DNA of 64,000 nt from Winogradskyella forsetii (GCF_013394595.1 NZ_CP053348.1:3002001-3066000); one strand, 5' to 3'. Positions 26,701 through 35,375 are shown, numbered from the stretch's first letter. Notes: generated from the sequence alone by a model not told the origin. Made by a program: numbers and translations.

Positions 26701-29118
26701 AATTCCTGTTTTCCACGTCACGCTGCCATCACCATGAGACGTGGCTTTATAAACTAATTTATCGTTTTTTGAAAGCCAACGATCTTTAAATTCATAATCA
26801 AAAACCGTTTGATCCGACTGGCCACAGATGTAATAAATATTCCTAAAATCATCGTTATCCAATTTCGAATTTAAAAATGTTTGGATGTTATCCCGATAGG
26901 TTTTAAAATCCTTTAAGGCTTGTGCATTGTCCTTTGGATCTGGCATGTGTTTTAGATCCGTCTTTACATCCAAATTTTTCCAAAAAGTTTGTTGCCAAAA
27001 TGGACGCTGTGTGTCATCATCTTCTATTGGCAACAATTCAAAAACCCCTGGATATTTCCAAAACACCTCTAAAAGTTCTTTTCGGTTGTGTTTAAAATCA
27101 ATAAAAGCTAACTGTTTTACACGTTTACTGTGACCAGTCAGTACTTCCATAATCAAATAAGAACCCAACCATGGCGTACCCAACATAATGAATCTATTAT
27201 GTACATTTTCCTTGAATTTAGACCAAGTATCTTCGTAATCCATCATACATTGTCTTACCACCAAACCTCCCATGGAATGCGCTACGATGTGAATTTTTGC
27301 GCTACTGGTTTGTAGGTAATCCTCCAGTTGGTTTTTTAATTCTTCTGCAGCACCTTTTACCGACTTTCTCCAATCGAACTGAAACGTAACCACATCATAT
27401 TTTTCCGATAAATGATCGGCCAAGCCGTAATAGTATTTTTTTATGATCCCGCTAGCGGCAACTTTTTTCGCATTAATGCCTAACTTTTTTACAATGGCGC
27501 CTCGATTCAATTCAGGCATATCTACCCATTGCTCTTCGTTATTGTTAGCAATGGTCGATCCCATAATGCCTGGCACAATAATGACGATATCCTTGGTAAT
27601 GGTTTCTGGTTTTTTCTTGAAACCTTCCATGGATAAGGGATCGAGTAGAATACCGCGTTCGCCTTCAGTATAAATGTGCTTTTTAAATAAAGTCGTCGGG
27701 TTGTTGGCATTGGCATTTAAAGCCTCGACTATGGCGACACTTGAATTATCCGCAGAAAAATAATTGAAATGGTTCGTTGTTCCTCCTTTTGCCAAAAATT
27801 TGTAAATCCCTTCTTTTCTTTTAATACCGTGTTCCATGCGAGGTGTATCCACGACCAAATCATTATCCACACGATAAAACAGATTTGCCAAAATAACTTT
27901 TAAGGAATTGAAATTGATACCTTCAACATCTGCATCGCCAGAAATATTATACAGATCACTTACGACTGAAGTATCCGACGCATTCATCATTTTTTGAAAG
28001 AGCGATTCAGGCATCATGGCATTCAGTCCTGGTAAAACTTCAGGATTTTCCTTTTGGCTTACCAGTTCCAATAAAAATGCTTTTACCGCATGGTAAATCG
28101 GGTTTCCTGCGCCAAATGCCAATACAACTGCATTTAAAAAGAGATTAAAAAAGTGATCTACACGACGCGATAATATCGTAGTGCCGCTCGCAGGTGCTGC
28201 CACACGAACGACTTTATTTACCGTGATTTTTTTCTTTTTGGCCATCTCATTGATGGCAGTCATTAATTCTTGGTTCCCTTCTTCATTGTCATCACCATCG
28301 AGTATTCCTATTTCAGTTTTACTGAATCCTATAATTGGATTTCTACGATCACATTTCGCCAAAATATCAGCAACCAAACCACCTCTGGAATGGCTCAATA
28401 TATCCAAATTGCATTCTTTAGGACAATCTTTTAGAAAATCCAACGCATTTTGTAGTGGACTGACAGAAAGCGTATAATGTTCCAAAGCCAAAATTTGGTT
28501 GTCGTAAATACTGACCATGTCATTCCAAGCCTCGTTATTTTCGTTCAGTTTATGAAAGGCATCAATTGTGTTGGACAAAGTGCCATGCAACATCAGTAAA
28601 ACAGGTTGGGCGTTATCAAAACTATTGGTGTTTTCGACCCTAGTGAATTTCGCATCTATTTGATACAAACCAGGATGGGATTGTACGCGCTTATCGTAAG
28701 CGTTTGCCAGTTCCTTAATGCCTAATTTAGCGATATCCTTTTTAGTCACTTTAGGTTTAAATACACTGAACACTTTGACCATGGCGCGTTTTATGATGCC
28801 TCGATTTTCATTTTCGGATAAGATTTGAATGTCAAAAACATAATCATCATTTGAAAGTGAACGTTTTGCCAGTACCTTTTTTCCATAGATATCCTGTACA
28901 TCTTCTGGATGCCCAATCCATTCGGTATCATCGGTAAACTGAAGTGCAACGATATCGTGCTCGTCAAAACTTACCGTATTGACTTGATTTTCAGAACGGG
29001 TTGAAGACACCTCTATATATGATTTAAGTTCATATTTTTGGTCGAGTGTTTTTGGGACGATGTAATCAATGGATGAGACTTCGCGCTCTACTCCTGTTAT
29101 TTTTGCTGTTTTGCTCAT
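23746..29118 (-). CDS. Giant dual alpha/beta-hydrolase-CHAT protease fusion
   Basis: A 1790-residue protein without signal peptide. Domains in order: N-terminal unknown region (1-160); a first alpha/beta hydrolase (about 165-470) with oxyanion 'LMLHGTLS' and nucleophile elbow S-H-Ser244-R-G-G; a second, LCAT/lipase-like hydrolase (about 508-840) with 'IIVPGIMGS' and A-H-Ser615-M-G-G, and a candidate catalytic His823; a mixed region (880-1130); a CHAT caspase-like protease (about 1150-1450) with His1318 in 'HFAGHG' and Cys1358 in 'VFINCCFSG', preceded by 'AAQIPWELLHD'; and a helical, TPR-like tail (about 1470-1790). All three catalytic centres look intact. It is the third gene of a tight operon. 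CHAT proteases act in bacterial immunity and regulated proteolysis; a protease-gated lipase is an attractive inference, not shown. Confidence 0.85.
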   Translation of the reverse strand: MSKTAKITGVEREVSSIDYIVPKTLDQKYELKSYIEVSSTRSENQVNTVSFDEHDIVALQFTDDTEWIGHPEDVQDIYGKKVLAKRSLSNDDYVFDIQILSENENRGIIKRAMVKVFSVFKPKVTKKDIAKLGIKELANAYDKRVQSHPGLYQIDAKFTRVENTNSFDNAQPVLLMLHGTLSNTIDAFHKLNENNEAWNDMVSIYDNQILALEHYTLSVSPLQNALDFLKDCPKECNLDILSHSRGGLVADILAKCDRRNPIIGFSKTEIGILDGDDNEEGNQELMTAINEMAKKKKITVNKVVRVAAPASGTTILSRRVDHFFNLFLNAVVLAFGAGNPIYHAVKAFLLELVSQKENPEVLPGLNAMMPESLFQKMMNASDTSVVSDLYNISGDADVEGINFNSLKVILANLFYRVDNDLVVDTPRMEHGIKRKEGIYKFLAKGGTTNHFNYFSADNSSVAIVEALNANANNPTTLFKKHIYTEGERGILLDPLSMEGFKKKPETITKDIVIIVPGIMGSTIANNNEEQWVDMPELNRGAIVKKLGINAKKVAASGIIKKYYYGLADHLSEKYDVVTFQFDWRKSVKGAAEELKNQLEDYLQTSSAKIHIVAHSMGGLVVRQCMMDYEDTWSKFKENVHNRFIMLGTPWLGSYLIMEVLTGHSKRVKQLAFIDFKHNRKELLEVFWKYPGVFELLPIEDDDTQRPFWQQTFWKNLDVKTDLKHMPDPKDNAQALKDFKTYRDNIQTFLNSKLDNDDFRNIYYICGQSDQTVFDYEFKDRWLSKNDKLVYKATSHGDGSVTWKTGIPKQLLNTPNLYYTHTSHGDLANEDYIFHGISDILETGTTNRLNNQQPASRSGEIISEVFESPEPLYDSKAVVDALFGTHKTIEPEAEYFNVKIIHGDLKMSSYPVMVGHFFMDLILSSEKALDSYLDNRLSQRLSIGYYPGEIGESEVFFNLKTKPKGAIVCGLGSTGSLTSYVLSKTVKQAVLKYAMFMRDNYTLPSAKKYATGISFVLMGIGYGKLPIEDSLKGILLGVAEANKQIKETGEGLKLIKDIEIVNYYESVASEAYFSLTRLYRTDNRVTFNYEKGIARRPGAKKKKIFANYSYDWWFNLHINSVKVTDESKKDDETVSGFRYFASNGLARVEQEMVGIGLNKINHLLTEMSVSSNWDERLSKSLFEMLIPNDFKNTFRNQNNLVLKLDKSAAQIPWELLHDNTTTEIPASVTSSFIRQLISEDTTRFNQVGFQNKEAFVVGDPVYDQEGLSPLPAAKAEAEWVSSKLTKEGYKVNSLLHSNAKNIMMELFSKHYMMMHFAGHGIYDPENNNIGIAIGSGICIDPAMINQLGYVPEFVFINCCFSGVVNAKDDIYSQNRYRLAANIGTQLIEMGVKAIVIAGWAVDDSAAKVFSETFYERMLQGYDFGSAVQFARLECYQQHKHSNTWGAYQCYGNQFYKFNDRQKLDRNNQEYVVSSQVHTDLDNLLISIRDKKEEEKSALAKLDTYIDRAEASNLLDAMVLEKEALIYDELGNIEVAFQKYKGLFQFDNGNYSIKALEQYCLVQSYRLEGSVEAAKKSKKKDAVGSVIVDYLNEIRLLTLAGRNASRLNIVGNAYKLTAKHLNEKEEIEQLKTAYSYYNEAMEMASDKYSGQYLDALSNILMVGHILETLGDKKLIDRLKTNKVFEDVTDLVKHLTDYRQELDDFDKADLDISVLIGMTEISYAILLISNTNDTHQDQKILGWYNEIFNQIYSPRYIKIEMLQIDFLRHYVKDAELLECLDTIKIELENLLNN

Positions 29119-29120
29119 GG

Positions 29121-30869
29121 CTAATTTTTTATGGTATTGACCGGTAATCCTGGAAGATTAAATGGCAGGTTAATGCCAAAAAACCAATAGAAATTATCAA
29201 TGGTTGTGTTATAGTTGATGCCTACGCTGATGATATCCTTAAAAGCGGTTGTTATTACTCCAACACCAAATTCGGGCGAACCGTCGGTATTAAAATCGGG
29301 CGAAGCAAAATTGAGGCCGACTCCAAAATCCAAAAATTCATTATAGAAATACGATTTACTCGAACCGAATTTTAGCAGTACAGATGCAGAAGGTGCATAA
29401 AAGAAATCCCGATCGGATTGAAGGTTTAAATCACCTTTATTGAACGGATTGGCAAAGATTAACCCAACGGCAACTTCCGAACGTGCGCCGATAAGTTGCA
29501 TGGTCAATTCCCGTTGCTCTAAAGTAAAAATTTGTTCTGGTGCATTTTCAACTGTAGAAGGCAATCGTAAAATCATTTCAATCAACAATTCATCGCTATT
29601 TTGTCTTTTTCCAGTTCCTTTTAGGTTTATAAAACCTTTTTCGGGTAGGTTGTCCAAAGAAAAGGAAATCACTTCGTCACCAATTGATTTATTGGCGATG
29701 TAGTTGGTTTGTAATCCAAAAAGTAAGGCTATGCCGTTTTCGAGTTTTTTAATGTTTGTTTGAACTTCTCCATAACAACTATTAAACTCAGTCAGCAAGG
29801 GTGCAAAATCAGAGGCAAGATTGGTTTGACTGACTAACGTCTTTACATCTGAAATGATTGTATCTATATTTTTTAGACTTTCAACTACAGACAACACTTG
29901 ATCTTTAATAGTCAACAACGCAGCAATATTCCATTGACTTAATTCTGTTTTCAACAGGTGATAAAGCGTTTCAAATTGATTGATTACGACTTGAATTTCT
30001 ACAATTTTCGCTTTTATTTCAGCAGGAACGACATCATTCAGCTCTATATTTTGAACAAACTGAATGCTATTATTTTTAAACGAGACAACACAAGAAATGC
30101 TTCCAAATTCATTTAACAACTTCGCTTTTAGCGTTTGGAAGAGCTGAAATTCCCTTTCATTATTTTCCCTTGCAATTTCTGCAAGGGCTTCTAGTTGTTG
30201 TTGATCTTCAACAGACAGACTTGTCACCCATCGTTCTACGGTGAAATAATCGCGGTTGGAATACGTATCGTAATTTTGAATATGAACGCGGTCGCCTCCA
30301 CTTTCGTCTTTTTTATAGGCCACGACGCTGACTTTATATTTGTCCGTTTCAATCGCTTTTAACTCTGATTCAATACTCAAAATATCATTATTTAAGTTTG
30401 AAAGAATATAGGGTTCAAGAAGATTTCCTTCTGCAAAGGCTTGGGTGGTAAAAAATTCTGCAGCTAATTCATTATATAAAGATGATAGAAATGGGTCTGA
30501 TTGTACGTCGTTTAAAAAACCGTCCATAATCTCGAAGAAGGTTTTTTGTTCTTCTACCGTTGGCATTTGGTTTTCTAAAATTGAAATTACGGCACTTTGG
30601 TTTTGAAGTGCCTGTTGTAAGCTTATTAACTTAGATTCTAAATCTACAGTCTCATTGAGTTGTGGAAATTGACTTTTTATAATCTCAAGTAGCTTCACTT
30701 TTGAAACCTCAACTTCTAGCGTACTATTAATTTCAACAATTTGAGCCGCATCAATTGGAATTTTACGCGAATCACCTCTGTAGGTTTCTGTTACTGACAG
30801 AATTTGACCATACATATTTGCGAACAAGCTTACTAAAATAAGCGTTATGGTATATTTTAAAATTTTCAT
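29121..30869 (-). CDS. Exported coiled-coil and beta-barrel-like protein of the CHAT operon
   Basis: A 582-residue protein with a clear signal peptide (residues 1-21, 'MKILKYTITLILVSLFANMYG'). Residues about 45-400 are rich in helical, heptad-like sequence; the last 150 residues alternate hydrophobic and polar residues with many Gly/Phe/Asn ('EVAVGLIFANPF', 'FFYAPSASVLLKFG', 'LDFGVGLNFAS', 'IISVGINYNTTIDNFYWFFGINL'), as in an outer-membrane barrel. It may be an outer-membrane-attached periplasmic protein. I recognise no named family. It ends two bases before the giant CHAT gene starts, which argues strongly for a shared function. Confidence 0.7.
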   Translation of the reverse strand: MKILKYTITLILVSLFANMYGQILSVTETYRGDSRKIPIDAAQIVEINSTLEVEVSKVKLLEIIKSQFPQLNETVDLESKLISLQQALQNQSAVISILENQMPTVEEQKTFFEIMDGFLNDVQSDPFLSSLYNELAAEFFTTQAFAEGNLLEPYILSNLNNDILSIESELKAIETDKYKVSVVAYKKDESGGDRVHIQNYDTYSNRDYFTVERWVTSLSVEDQQQLEALAEIARENNEREFQLFQTLKAKLLNEFGSISCVVSFKNNSIQFVQNIELNDVVPAEIKAKIVEIQVVINQFETLYHLLKTELSQWNIAALLTIKDQVLSVVESLKNIDTIISDVKTLVSQTNLASDFAPLLTEFNSCYGEVQTNIKKLENGIALLFGLQTNYIANKSIGDEVISFSLDNLPEKGFINLKGTGKRQNSDELLIEMILRLPSTVENAPEQIFTLEQRELTMQLIGARSEVAVGLIFANPFNKGDLNLQSDRDFFYAPSASVLLKFGSSKSYFYNEFLDFGVGLNFASPDFNTDGSPEFGVGVITTAFKDIISVGINYNTTIDNFYWFFGINLPFNLPGLPVNTIKN

Positions 30870-30880
30870 AATACTTATGT

Positions 30881-31303
30881 TTAAGAGCTTACAAATGGAA
30901 TGTCGTGAGATTGCGCCCTAAAAAAAGATTGTTGTAAACTCGCATAGGAGAGCTGGCCATTTTTCAAAATTATACCATCAATCTGATCTAATATTGGCGA
31001 AAAGCAAAAGCATTTAATGTTATCGTAAGGTTCATCGGAATTGTCAGCATCAGAAGCTTTAAGATGCTTTTTTAAGGTTTTGGAAAGCGTATCATGATTT
31101 CTTAACCAAAGTAACCAACGCTCCATATTAAAATAGGAGAGTTGCGCCAAATTATCGGCTTTGGTGATGGCTTCCCGAACGGTTTCTGTGTCGCCGATAA
31201 TGACCATAATGATCATCATTTCTTTTTCAATAAAGGATTTAAAGATAGACTCTGCCAGAGCGGCATCATCTAGCGGAATAATGGTAGTGCGCTTGAGATT
31301 CAT
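30881..31303 (-). CDS. Small unknown protein, first gene of the CHAT operon
   Basis: A 140-residue soluble protein, unrecognised. It opens with 'MNLKRTTIIPLDDAALAESIFKSFIEKEMMIIMVIIGD', a basic start followed by an amphipathic helix and a beta-like strand, has a central 'LAQLSYFNMERWLLWLRNHD' helix and an acidic linker 'SDADNSDEPYD'. No signal peptide is present. Eleven bases separate it from the exported coiled-coil protein. It could be a regulator, adaptor or immunity protein; the sequence does not say which. Confidence 0.6.
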   Translation of the reverse strand: MNLKRTTIIPLDDAALAESIFKSFIEKEMMIIMVIIGDTETVREAITKADNLAQLSYFNMERWLLWLRNHDTLSKTLKKHLKASDADNSDEPYDNIKCFCFSPILDQIDGIILKNGQLSYASLQQSFFRAQSHDIPFVSS

Positions 31304-31728
31304 AGTATATAGATTTAAACATATTTAACTATTTTCAGCGTTGAATTCAGTTTATAAATTGTCCAAAATAGAAAACACTACCTATATCAAAAGATGATAA
31401 TGGTTTCTTAATAAATGGATTATTTTAAGGCTAAAATAATTTTATAATAAATTCAAAATATAGTTAGATGCTTTACTAGGGATACTAATCAGCGAGTTAA
31501 ATTTAATAAAAAATAACTTACTTTCAAACAGTTACAGCCATATTTATTGTTAAACAACAATCTTATCGCATCGTTTTAATACTACTATAGAATTTTGTAA
31601 TATCGGTTTTTGTGGTTACAGGGAAGGTTATCTTTATCTAAGTTTCAAGGAGGCAGAGTTAAATTTTCTGATTGGTCAATTGAACGTTATTGAAGAATTT
31701 TTAAGAATTTCATGTTTCGATTCTTTTT
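31304..31728. other. 425-bp AT-rich intergenic region upstream of the CHAT operon
   Basis: No open frame, RNA or strong repeat is seen. The region lies between the start of the CHAT operon (leftward) and the 3' end of the DMT transporter gene. It must hold the operon promoter, but I find no perfect TTTG/TAnnTTTG pair on the minus strand; the closest, CAAAATAG (read as CTATTTTG) near 31373, is imperfect. Confidence 0.6.
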
Positions 31729-32565
31729 TTAATAATTGCGATTTATTTTTTTAGACCTTTTGACCATGATGTTTAACGTTAGACCAACTATTATGAGTAA
31801 TATTCCAACCAAGCTCCAAATTGTATAGCTTTCTTTGAACCAGATCAAACCAATGATTATGGTAAAAATGACCTCAAGATATTTTAAAGGTGCTATTTGA
31901 TTGGTTTCACCAACTTGCATAGCTTTCGTCATATATAATTGGGCGAAATATCCAAAAACACCTAAACTCATAAGAATTAACCATTCTTTACCTTCAGGAT
32001 TTTTCCATTCATTAATAGACAATAATCCACCGATTACTGCCGAAATGACCATGAAGTAATTTACGATAACCACAGGGTGGTCAGCATCGCCTATTTTACG
32101 AATAAAGATATATACGAATCCGGAAAATACCGCAGATGTTAAAGCCAAAACAACACCTATTATCTGAATTTCAGAATCTTCATCAAAACCTTTTAAGATT
32201 AATACACCGGAGAAAGCAACGGCAAAGCATAACCATTGAATGGGTTTTATTCTCTCTTTGAGTATAAATAATGCGAAAAATGTTGCAAAGATTGGCGCTA
32301 TATACCTTAAAGAGACGGCTGTTCCCATAGCGATATATTTTAGGGACAAAAAGAATAAGGTCATGGAAATAAGACCAACTATACCTCTCATGATCATTAA
32401 CCCTCTTTTATTTCCCAAAAAGGACATCTTTTTTTTCAGTAAAAAAGGAATGGTAAAGAATAACGAACCCAATGCCCTAAAGAACACAATTTGATAAACG
32501 CTAAAATGGTTTAAAGACTTTACAAATACATTCAAAAATGTAAATGCTAAAGCACTAATTATCAT
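31729..32565 (-). CDS. EamA/DMT-superfamily transporter
   Basis: A 278-residue protein with about ten hydrophobic helices in two EamA repeats: 'FRALGSLFFTIPFLL...GLISMTLFFLSLKYIAMGTAVSLRYIAPIFATFFALFILKERI' and 'VVLALTSAVFSGFVYIFIRKIG...QVGETNQIAPLKYLEVIFTIIIGLIWFKESYTIWSLVGILLIIVGL'. The family exports metabolites; the substrate cannot be predicted. The first helix is slightly short, so the true start may lie upstream at a non-ATG codon. It stands apart from the KDG genes. Confidence 0.85.
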   Translation of the reverse strand: MIISALAFTFLNVFVKSLNHFSVYQIVFFRALGSLFFTIPFLLKKKMSFLGNKRGLMIMRGIVGLISMTLFFLSLKYIAMGTAVSLRYIAPIFATFFALFILKERIKPIQWLCFAVAFSGVLILKGFDEDSEIQIIGVVLALTSAVFSGFVYIFIRKIGDADHPVVIVNYFMVISAVIGGLLSINEWKNPEGKEWLILMSLGVFGYFAQLYMTKAMQVGETNQIAPLKYLEVIFTIIIGLIWFKESYTIWSLVGILLIIVGLTLNIMVKRSKKINRNY

Positions 32566-32910
32566 GTATTGTATTGCTTTTTTCAGAATATATTGTTTTG
32601 TGTTGCATGATTAAATAAATCAAGCGTAGAGAAACAAGTGGTAAAGAAAGTTCCTAATAATAATTAGAACCAAGTACTTTTCTTACTGGATTATTTATAA
32701 ACTCAACTCTACTTTTTCTTTTAAACTGAAGTCAAGATGAGTTTTATGTAAAAAAAATCACAAAGAACAAGATGTTGCAACCAATTCAAAAATAATGCTT
32801 TAAAGGCTTCTGTTTGGCCTCAGGATATTACTAAATCATGTCACTACAATCTAAGCGACAAATTAAAATTTTAAAGTGTATTAGTCCGTAATAATTTTGG
32901 TAAATTTAGG
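32566..32910. other. 345-bp intergenic region without recognised features
   Basis: AT-rich, no credible open frame on either strand. In particular no continuation of the short LacI-like gene (32911-33423) is found here, which bears on whether that gene is a remnant. Confidence 0.55.
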
Positions 32911-33423
32911 TTAACCGTTTAAAACCTTTATCAAACTCTTCAGTGAGGATTGTTTTATCTCTTCCAGCGTTTGGTCGCTATTGATTATAATGGATTCAAT
33001 TGGAAACGAATGACTTTTGTATTCAAGCCTTTGTTCTTCAGCTGAAATAACTAGGATACCATCTATTGAGCCGTCACTGAGACATTTTATATGATTCAAA
33101 GTTTTAGTTCTAGAGCTAAAAGATTGATAAAACAGAATTCTATAACCAAAGTTCTCAGCAGACTTTTGCAAATGGCACAGTGAATGACTATAGCAGGATT
33201 GTGTAACTTCGGGTAAAATTACAGCAATAGAACCCGTTTTTTGCATTCGAAGCGACACAGCATAATTATTAGGCACATAATTATGCTGTTTTGCTATAGT
33301 TTTAATCGTGTCGCGCGTCGCCCTACTTATTTCATGCTTATCATTCAAAGCTTTTGATACCGTGGATATTGAATATCCAGATAAAGATGAAAGTTGTTTA
33401 ATGGTTACCGCAGATCTTTTCAA
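32911..33423 (-). CDS. Short LacI-family protein (half-length sensor domain)
   Basis: A 170-residue protein with a full LacI headpiece ('VTIKQLSSLSGYSISTVSKALNDKHEISRATRDTIKTIAKQHNYVPNNYAVSLR', residues 7-60) and only the first 100 or so residues of the sugar-binding core ('GSIAVILPEVTQSCYSHSLCHLQKSAENFGYRILFYQS...DGILVISAEE'). Full-length members have about 335 residues. Either it is a functional short regulator or a truncated remnant; no missing half is seen downstream. It starts six bases after kdgA and would be last in that operon. The gene itself is open and its codon usage looks normal. Confidence 0.7.
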   Translation of the reverse strand: MKRSAVTIKQLSSLSGYSISTVSKALNDKHEISRATRDTIKTIAKQHNYVPNNYAVSLRMQKTGSIAVILPEVTQSCYSHSLCHLQKSAENFGYRILFYQSFSSRTKTLNHIKCLSDGSIDGILVISAEEQRLEYKSHSFPIESIIINSDQTLEEIKQSSLKSLIKVLNG

Positions 33424-33429
33424 CTATTA

Positions 33430-34095
33430 TTATTTTAAGTCACTAATTATACTAAGTGCATTTCTAGTATCAGATTCAATTTTGGCTAAATCATAGTTAC
33501 CATCTGCACCCTTTGCTATTAATTTTGAACCCATACCAACACAAGTTACCCCAGCTTTGAACCAACCCTCTAAATTTTCTTTAGTCGGAGATACGCCACC
33601 CGTAGGCATAATGCTCGTCCAAGGTTGTGGCCCTTTAATGGCTTTTACAAATGCTGGTCCGTAGATGTCACCAGGAAATAATTTTACAACCTCACAACCC
33701 AATTCTTCAGCTCTACAAATTTCAGTTAATGTACCACAGCCAGGAGACCATAAGACTTTACGCCTGTTACATACAATTGCGATATCTTCCCTAAACACAG
33801 GAGTGACAATAAAGTTTGCACCCAATGCCATAAAACGTGAAGCCGATGCGGCATCTGTAACAGAACCCACGCCCATTATCATACCAGGTAATTCTTTTAG
33901 TACCCACTTATTAAGCTCACCGAAAACTTCGTGGGCAAAATCACCTCTTGCTGTAAATTCCAACAAACGTGCGCCACCATCGTAGGTCGCTTTGATTACT
34001 TTTTTACTTACTTCTAAATCTGAGTTATAAAACAACGGTACCATGCCCGTTTCTTTCATAACATTTACCACTTCCAATCTTGTATAATTTGCCAT
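33430..34095 (-). CDS. eda: KDPG/KHG aldolase
   Basis: A 221-residue class I aldolase that splits 2-keto-3-deoxy-6-phosphogluconate into pyruvate and glyceraldehyde-3-phosphate. The Schiff-base lysine is in 'CEVVKLFPGDIYGP', the catalytic Glu in 'RLLEFTARGD', and the phosphate-binding 'PTGGVSP' is present. The length is normal. Together with the KDG kinase upstream it completes the lower part of uronate/alginate/pectin degradation or the Entner-Doudoroff route. Confidence 0.92.
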   Translation of the reverse strand: MANYTRLEVVNVMKETGMVPLFYNSDLEVSKKVIKATYDGGARLLEFTARGDFAHEVFGELNKWVLKELPGMIMGVGSVTDAASASRFMALGANFIVTPVFREDIAIVCNRRKVLWSPGCGTLTEICRAEELGCEVVKLFPGDIYGPAFVKAIKGPQPWTSIMPTGGVSPTKENLEGWFKAGVTCVGMGSKLIAKGADGNYDLAKIESDTRNALSIISDLK

Positions 34096-34110
34096 AATCC
34101 TATCCTAAAT

Positions 34111-34127
34111 CCTTCCCCAAAGGAAGG
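34111..34127. repeat. Short dispersed palindrome ccttcc/ggaagg
   Basis: ccttccccaaaggaagg next to 'tatcctaaat' in the 62-base spacer between the phosphofructokinase and aldolase genes; relative of the element at 7470-7486. Confidence 0.55.
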
Positions 34128-34157
34128 ACTTCTTTATTTTAATTATTAATATTTATT

Positions 34158-35375
34158 TTAAATCCAATTTAATATTTTTTTGAAATCATAAGCTTCAGGG
34201 TTTGGCAAGTATTTTTTTGCTTTTTCGTAATCTTTCTCCTTAATAAAGAATAAATTATCTATAAACAGTTGAGCCATATCCGAATTTATATCTACCAATC
34301 GTGGTGGAATCTTACCATTTTCATCTTCAAAATCTTTCAAAAACAATGGTTTTATATCTCCACTGGAATTTGCACTAACGATACAGCCCGAAACGCCCTG
34401 ATCAAATAACTTTTTAACTCCAATACCCAACAACGTACAAAGTGTTAAATCGAAAGCAATAGGATTACAGCATCTTAATTCGTAACCTAATTCTACTGGT
34501 CTCGATTTAATCTCGATACCAATTTCCTTCAACTTAACTTGCAATAAATAATTAAAAATATGCGACTTACTGACGTTTCCTAATTCAGGATGGCCATGAT
34601 CGTCATACGTAAAATTGATTCCTGAATTGATAATTTCCTTTTCATCCATGAAATGAAAAACCCCTTCACTAATTAGTGCTACACCATATTCAACGCCCAT
34701 GATTTTGCATTTTACAATTGAAGAGATAATCATATTGATTAACTTATCGAACGTAATTTTAGTTTTATTGAACATTTCTGGGATAATCATCATTTGAAAA
34801 TGACATGCCGAAGCAATACCAAAAGCCAAATGACCAGCTGAGCGTCCCATAGCAGAAACTACGAACCAATTTTCGCTTGTACGTGCGTCTTCATAAACCG
34901 TGTTTCCAATTCTAACGCCTTCATCTTTTGCCGTATGAAATCCAAAAGTAGGGTTTCTATCAGGTAAAGGTAAATCGTTATCTATAGTTTTAGGTACATG
35001 AATATGTGCCACATACAACCGCTGGGTTTGAAGATATTTGGTTAGTCTATTGGCGGTTGATGCTGTATCGTCACCGCCAATAGTTACCAATAATTTTACA
35101 TTATTATTTTTGAAAAAATCAGCTTTAAAATCGCTATCTTTAGGTTTGAATCTACTCATGATTAAGGTAGAACCACCACGACTAAAAATACGGTCGGCAT
35201 GATGGAAGTCGAAAATTTTCACTTCAGGGTTATCGGATAATAAACCTTGATAACCATGATGAACACCAATGACCTCATAGCCATCTTTCAAAAATGTTTT
35301 GGCTAGAGTGCTTATTACGGTATTGATACCAGGCGCAGGACCACCACCACAAATTATTGCTATTGATTTTTTCAA
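34158..35375 (-). CDS. Phosphofructokinase homologue, PPi-type signature
   Basis: A 405-residue PfkA-superfamily protein. The start 'AIICGGGPAPGINTVI' is the nucleotide/PPi loop; 'LLVTIGGDDTASTAN' has Asp where ATP-dependent enzymes have Gly (GGDGS), and 'HVPKTIDNDLPLP' has the PKTIDND form; both are marks of pyrophosphate-dependent enzymes. 'AMGRSAGHLAFGIA' and 'PVELGYELRCCNPIAFD' follow as substrate-binding segments. It would phosphorylate fructose-6-phosphate or a related sugar phosphate with PPi. It lies between kdgK and eda, which is unusual for a glycolytic enzyme and hints at a pathway-specific substrate. Confidence 0.85.
   Translation of the reverse strand: MKKSIAIICGGGPAPGINTVISTLAKTFLKDGYEVIGVHHGYQGLLSDNPEVKIFDFHHADRIFSRGGSTLIMSRFKPKDSDFKADFFKNNNVKLLVTIGGDDTASTANRLTKYLQTQRLYVAHIHVPKTIDNDLPLPDRNPTFGFHTAKDEGVRIGNTVYEDARTSENWFVVSAMGRSAGHLAFGIASACHFQMMIIPEMFNKTKITFDKLINMIISSIVKCKIMGVEYGVALISEGVFHFMDEKEIINSGINFTYDDHGHPELGNVSKSHIFNYLLQVKLKEIGIEIKSRPVELGYELRCCNPIAFDLTLCTLLGIGVKKLFDQGVSGCIVSANSSGDIKPLFLKDFEDENGKIPPRLVDINSDMAQLFIDNLFFIKEKDYEKAKKYLPNPEAYDFKKILNWI

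Noticed and set aside
23746..29118. Possible frameshift or gene fusion artefact in the 1790-aa gene
   Set aside because: The frame is open throughout, all motifs lie in order in a single frame, and composition does not change abruptly.
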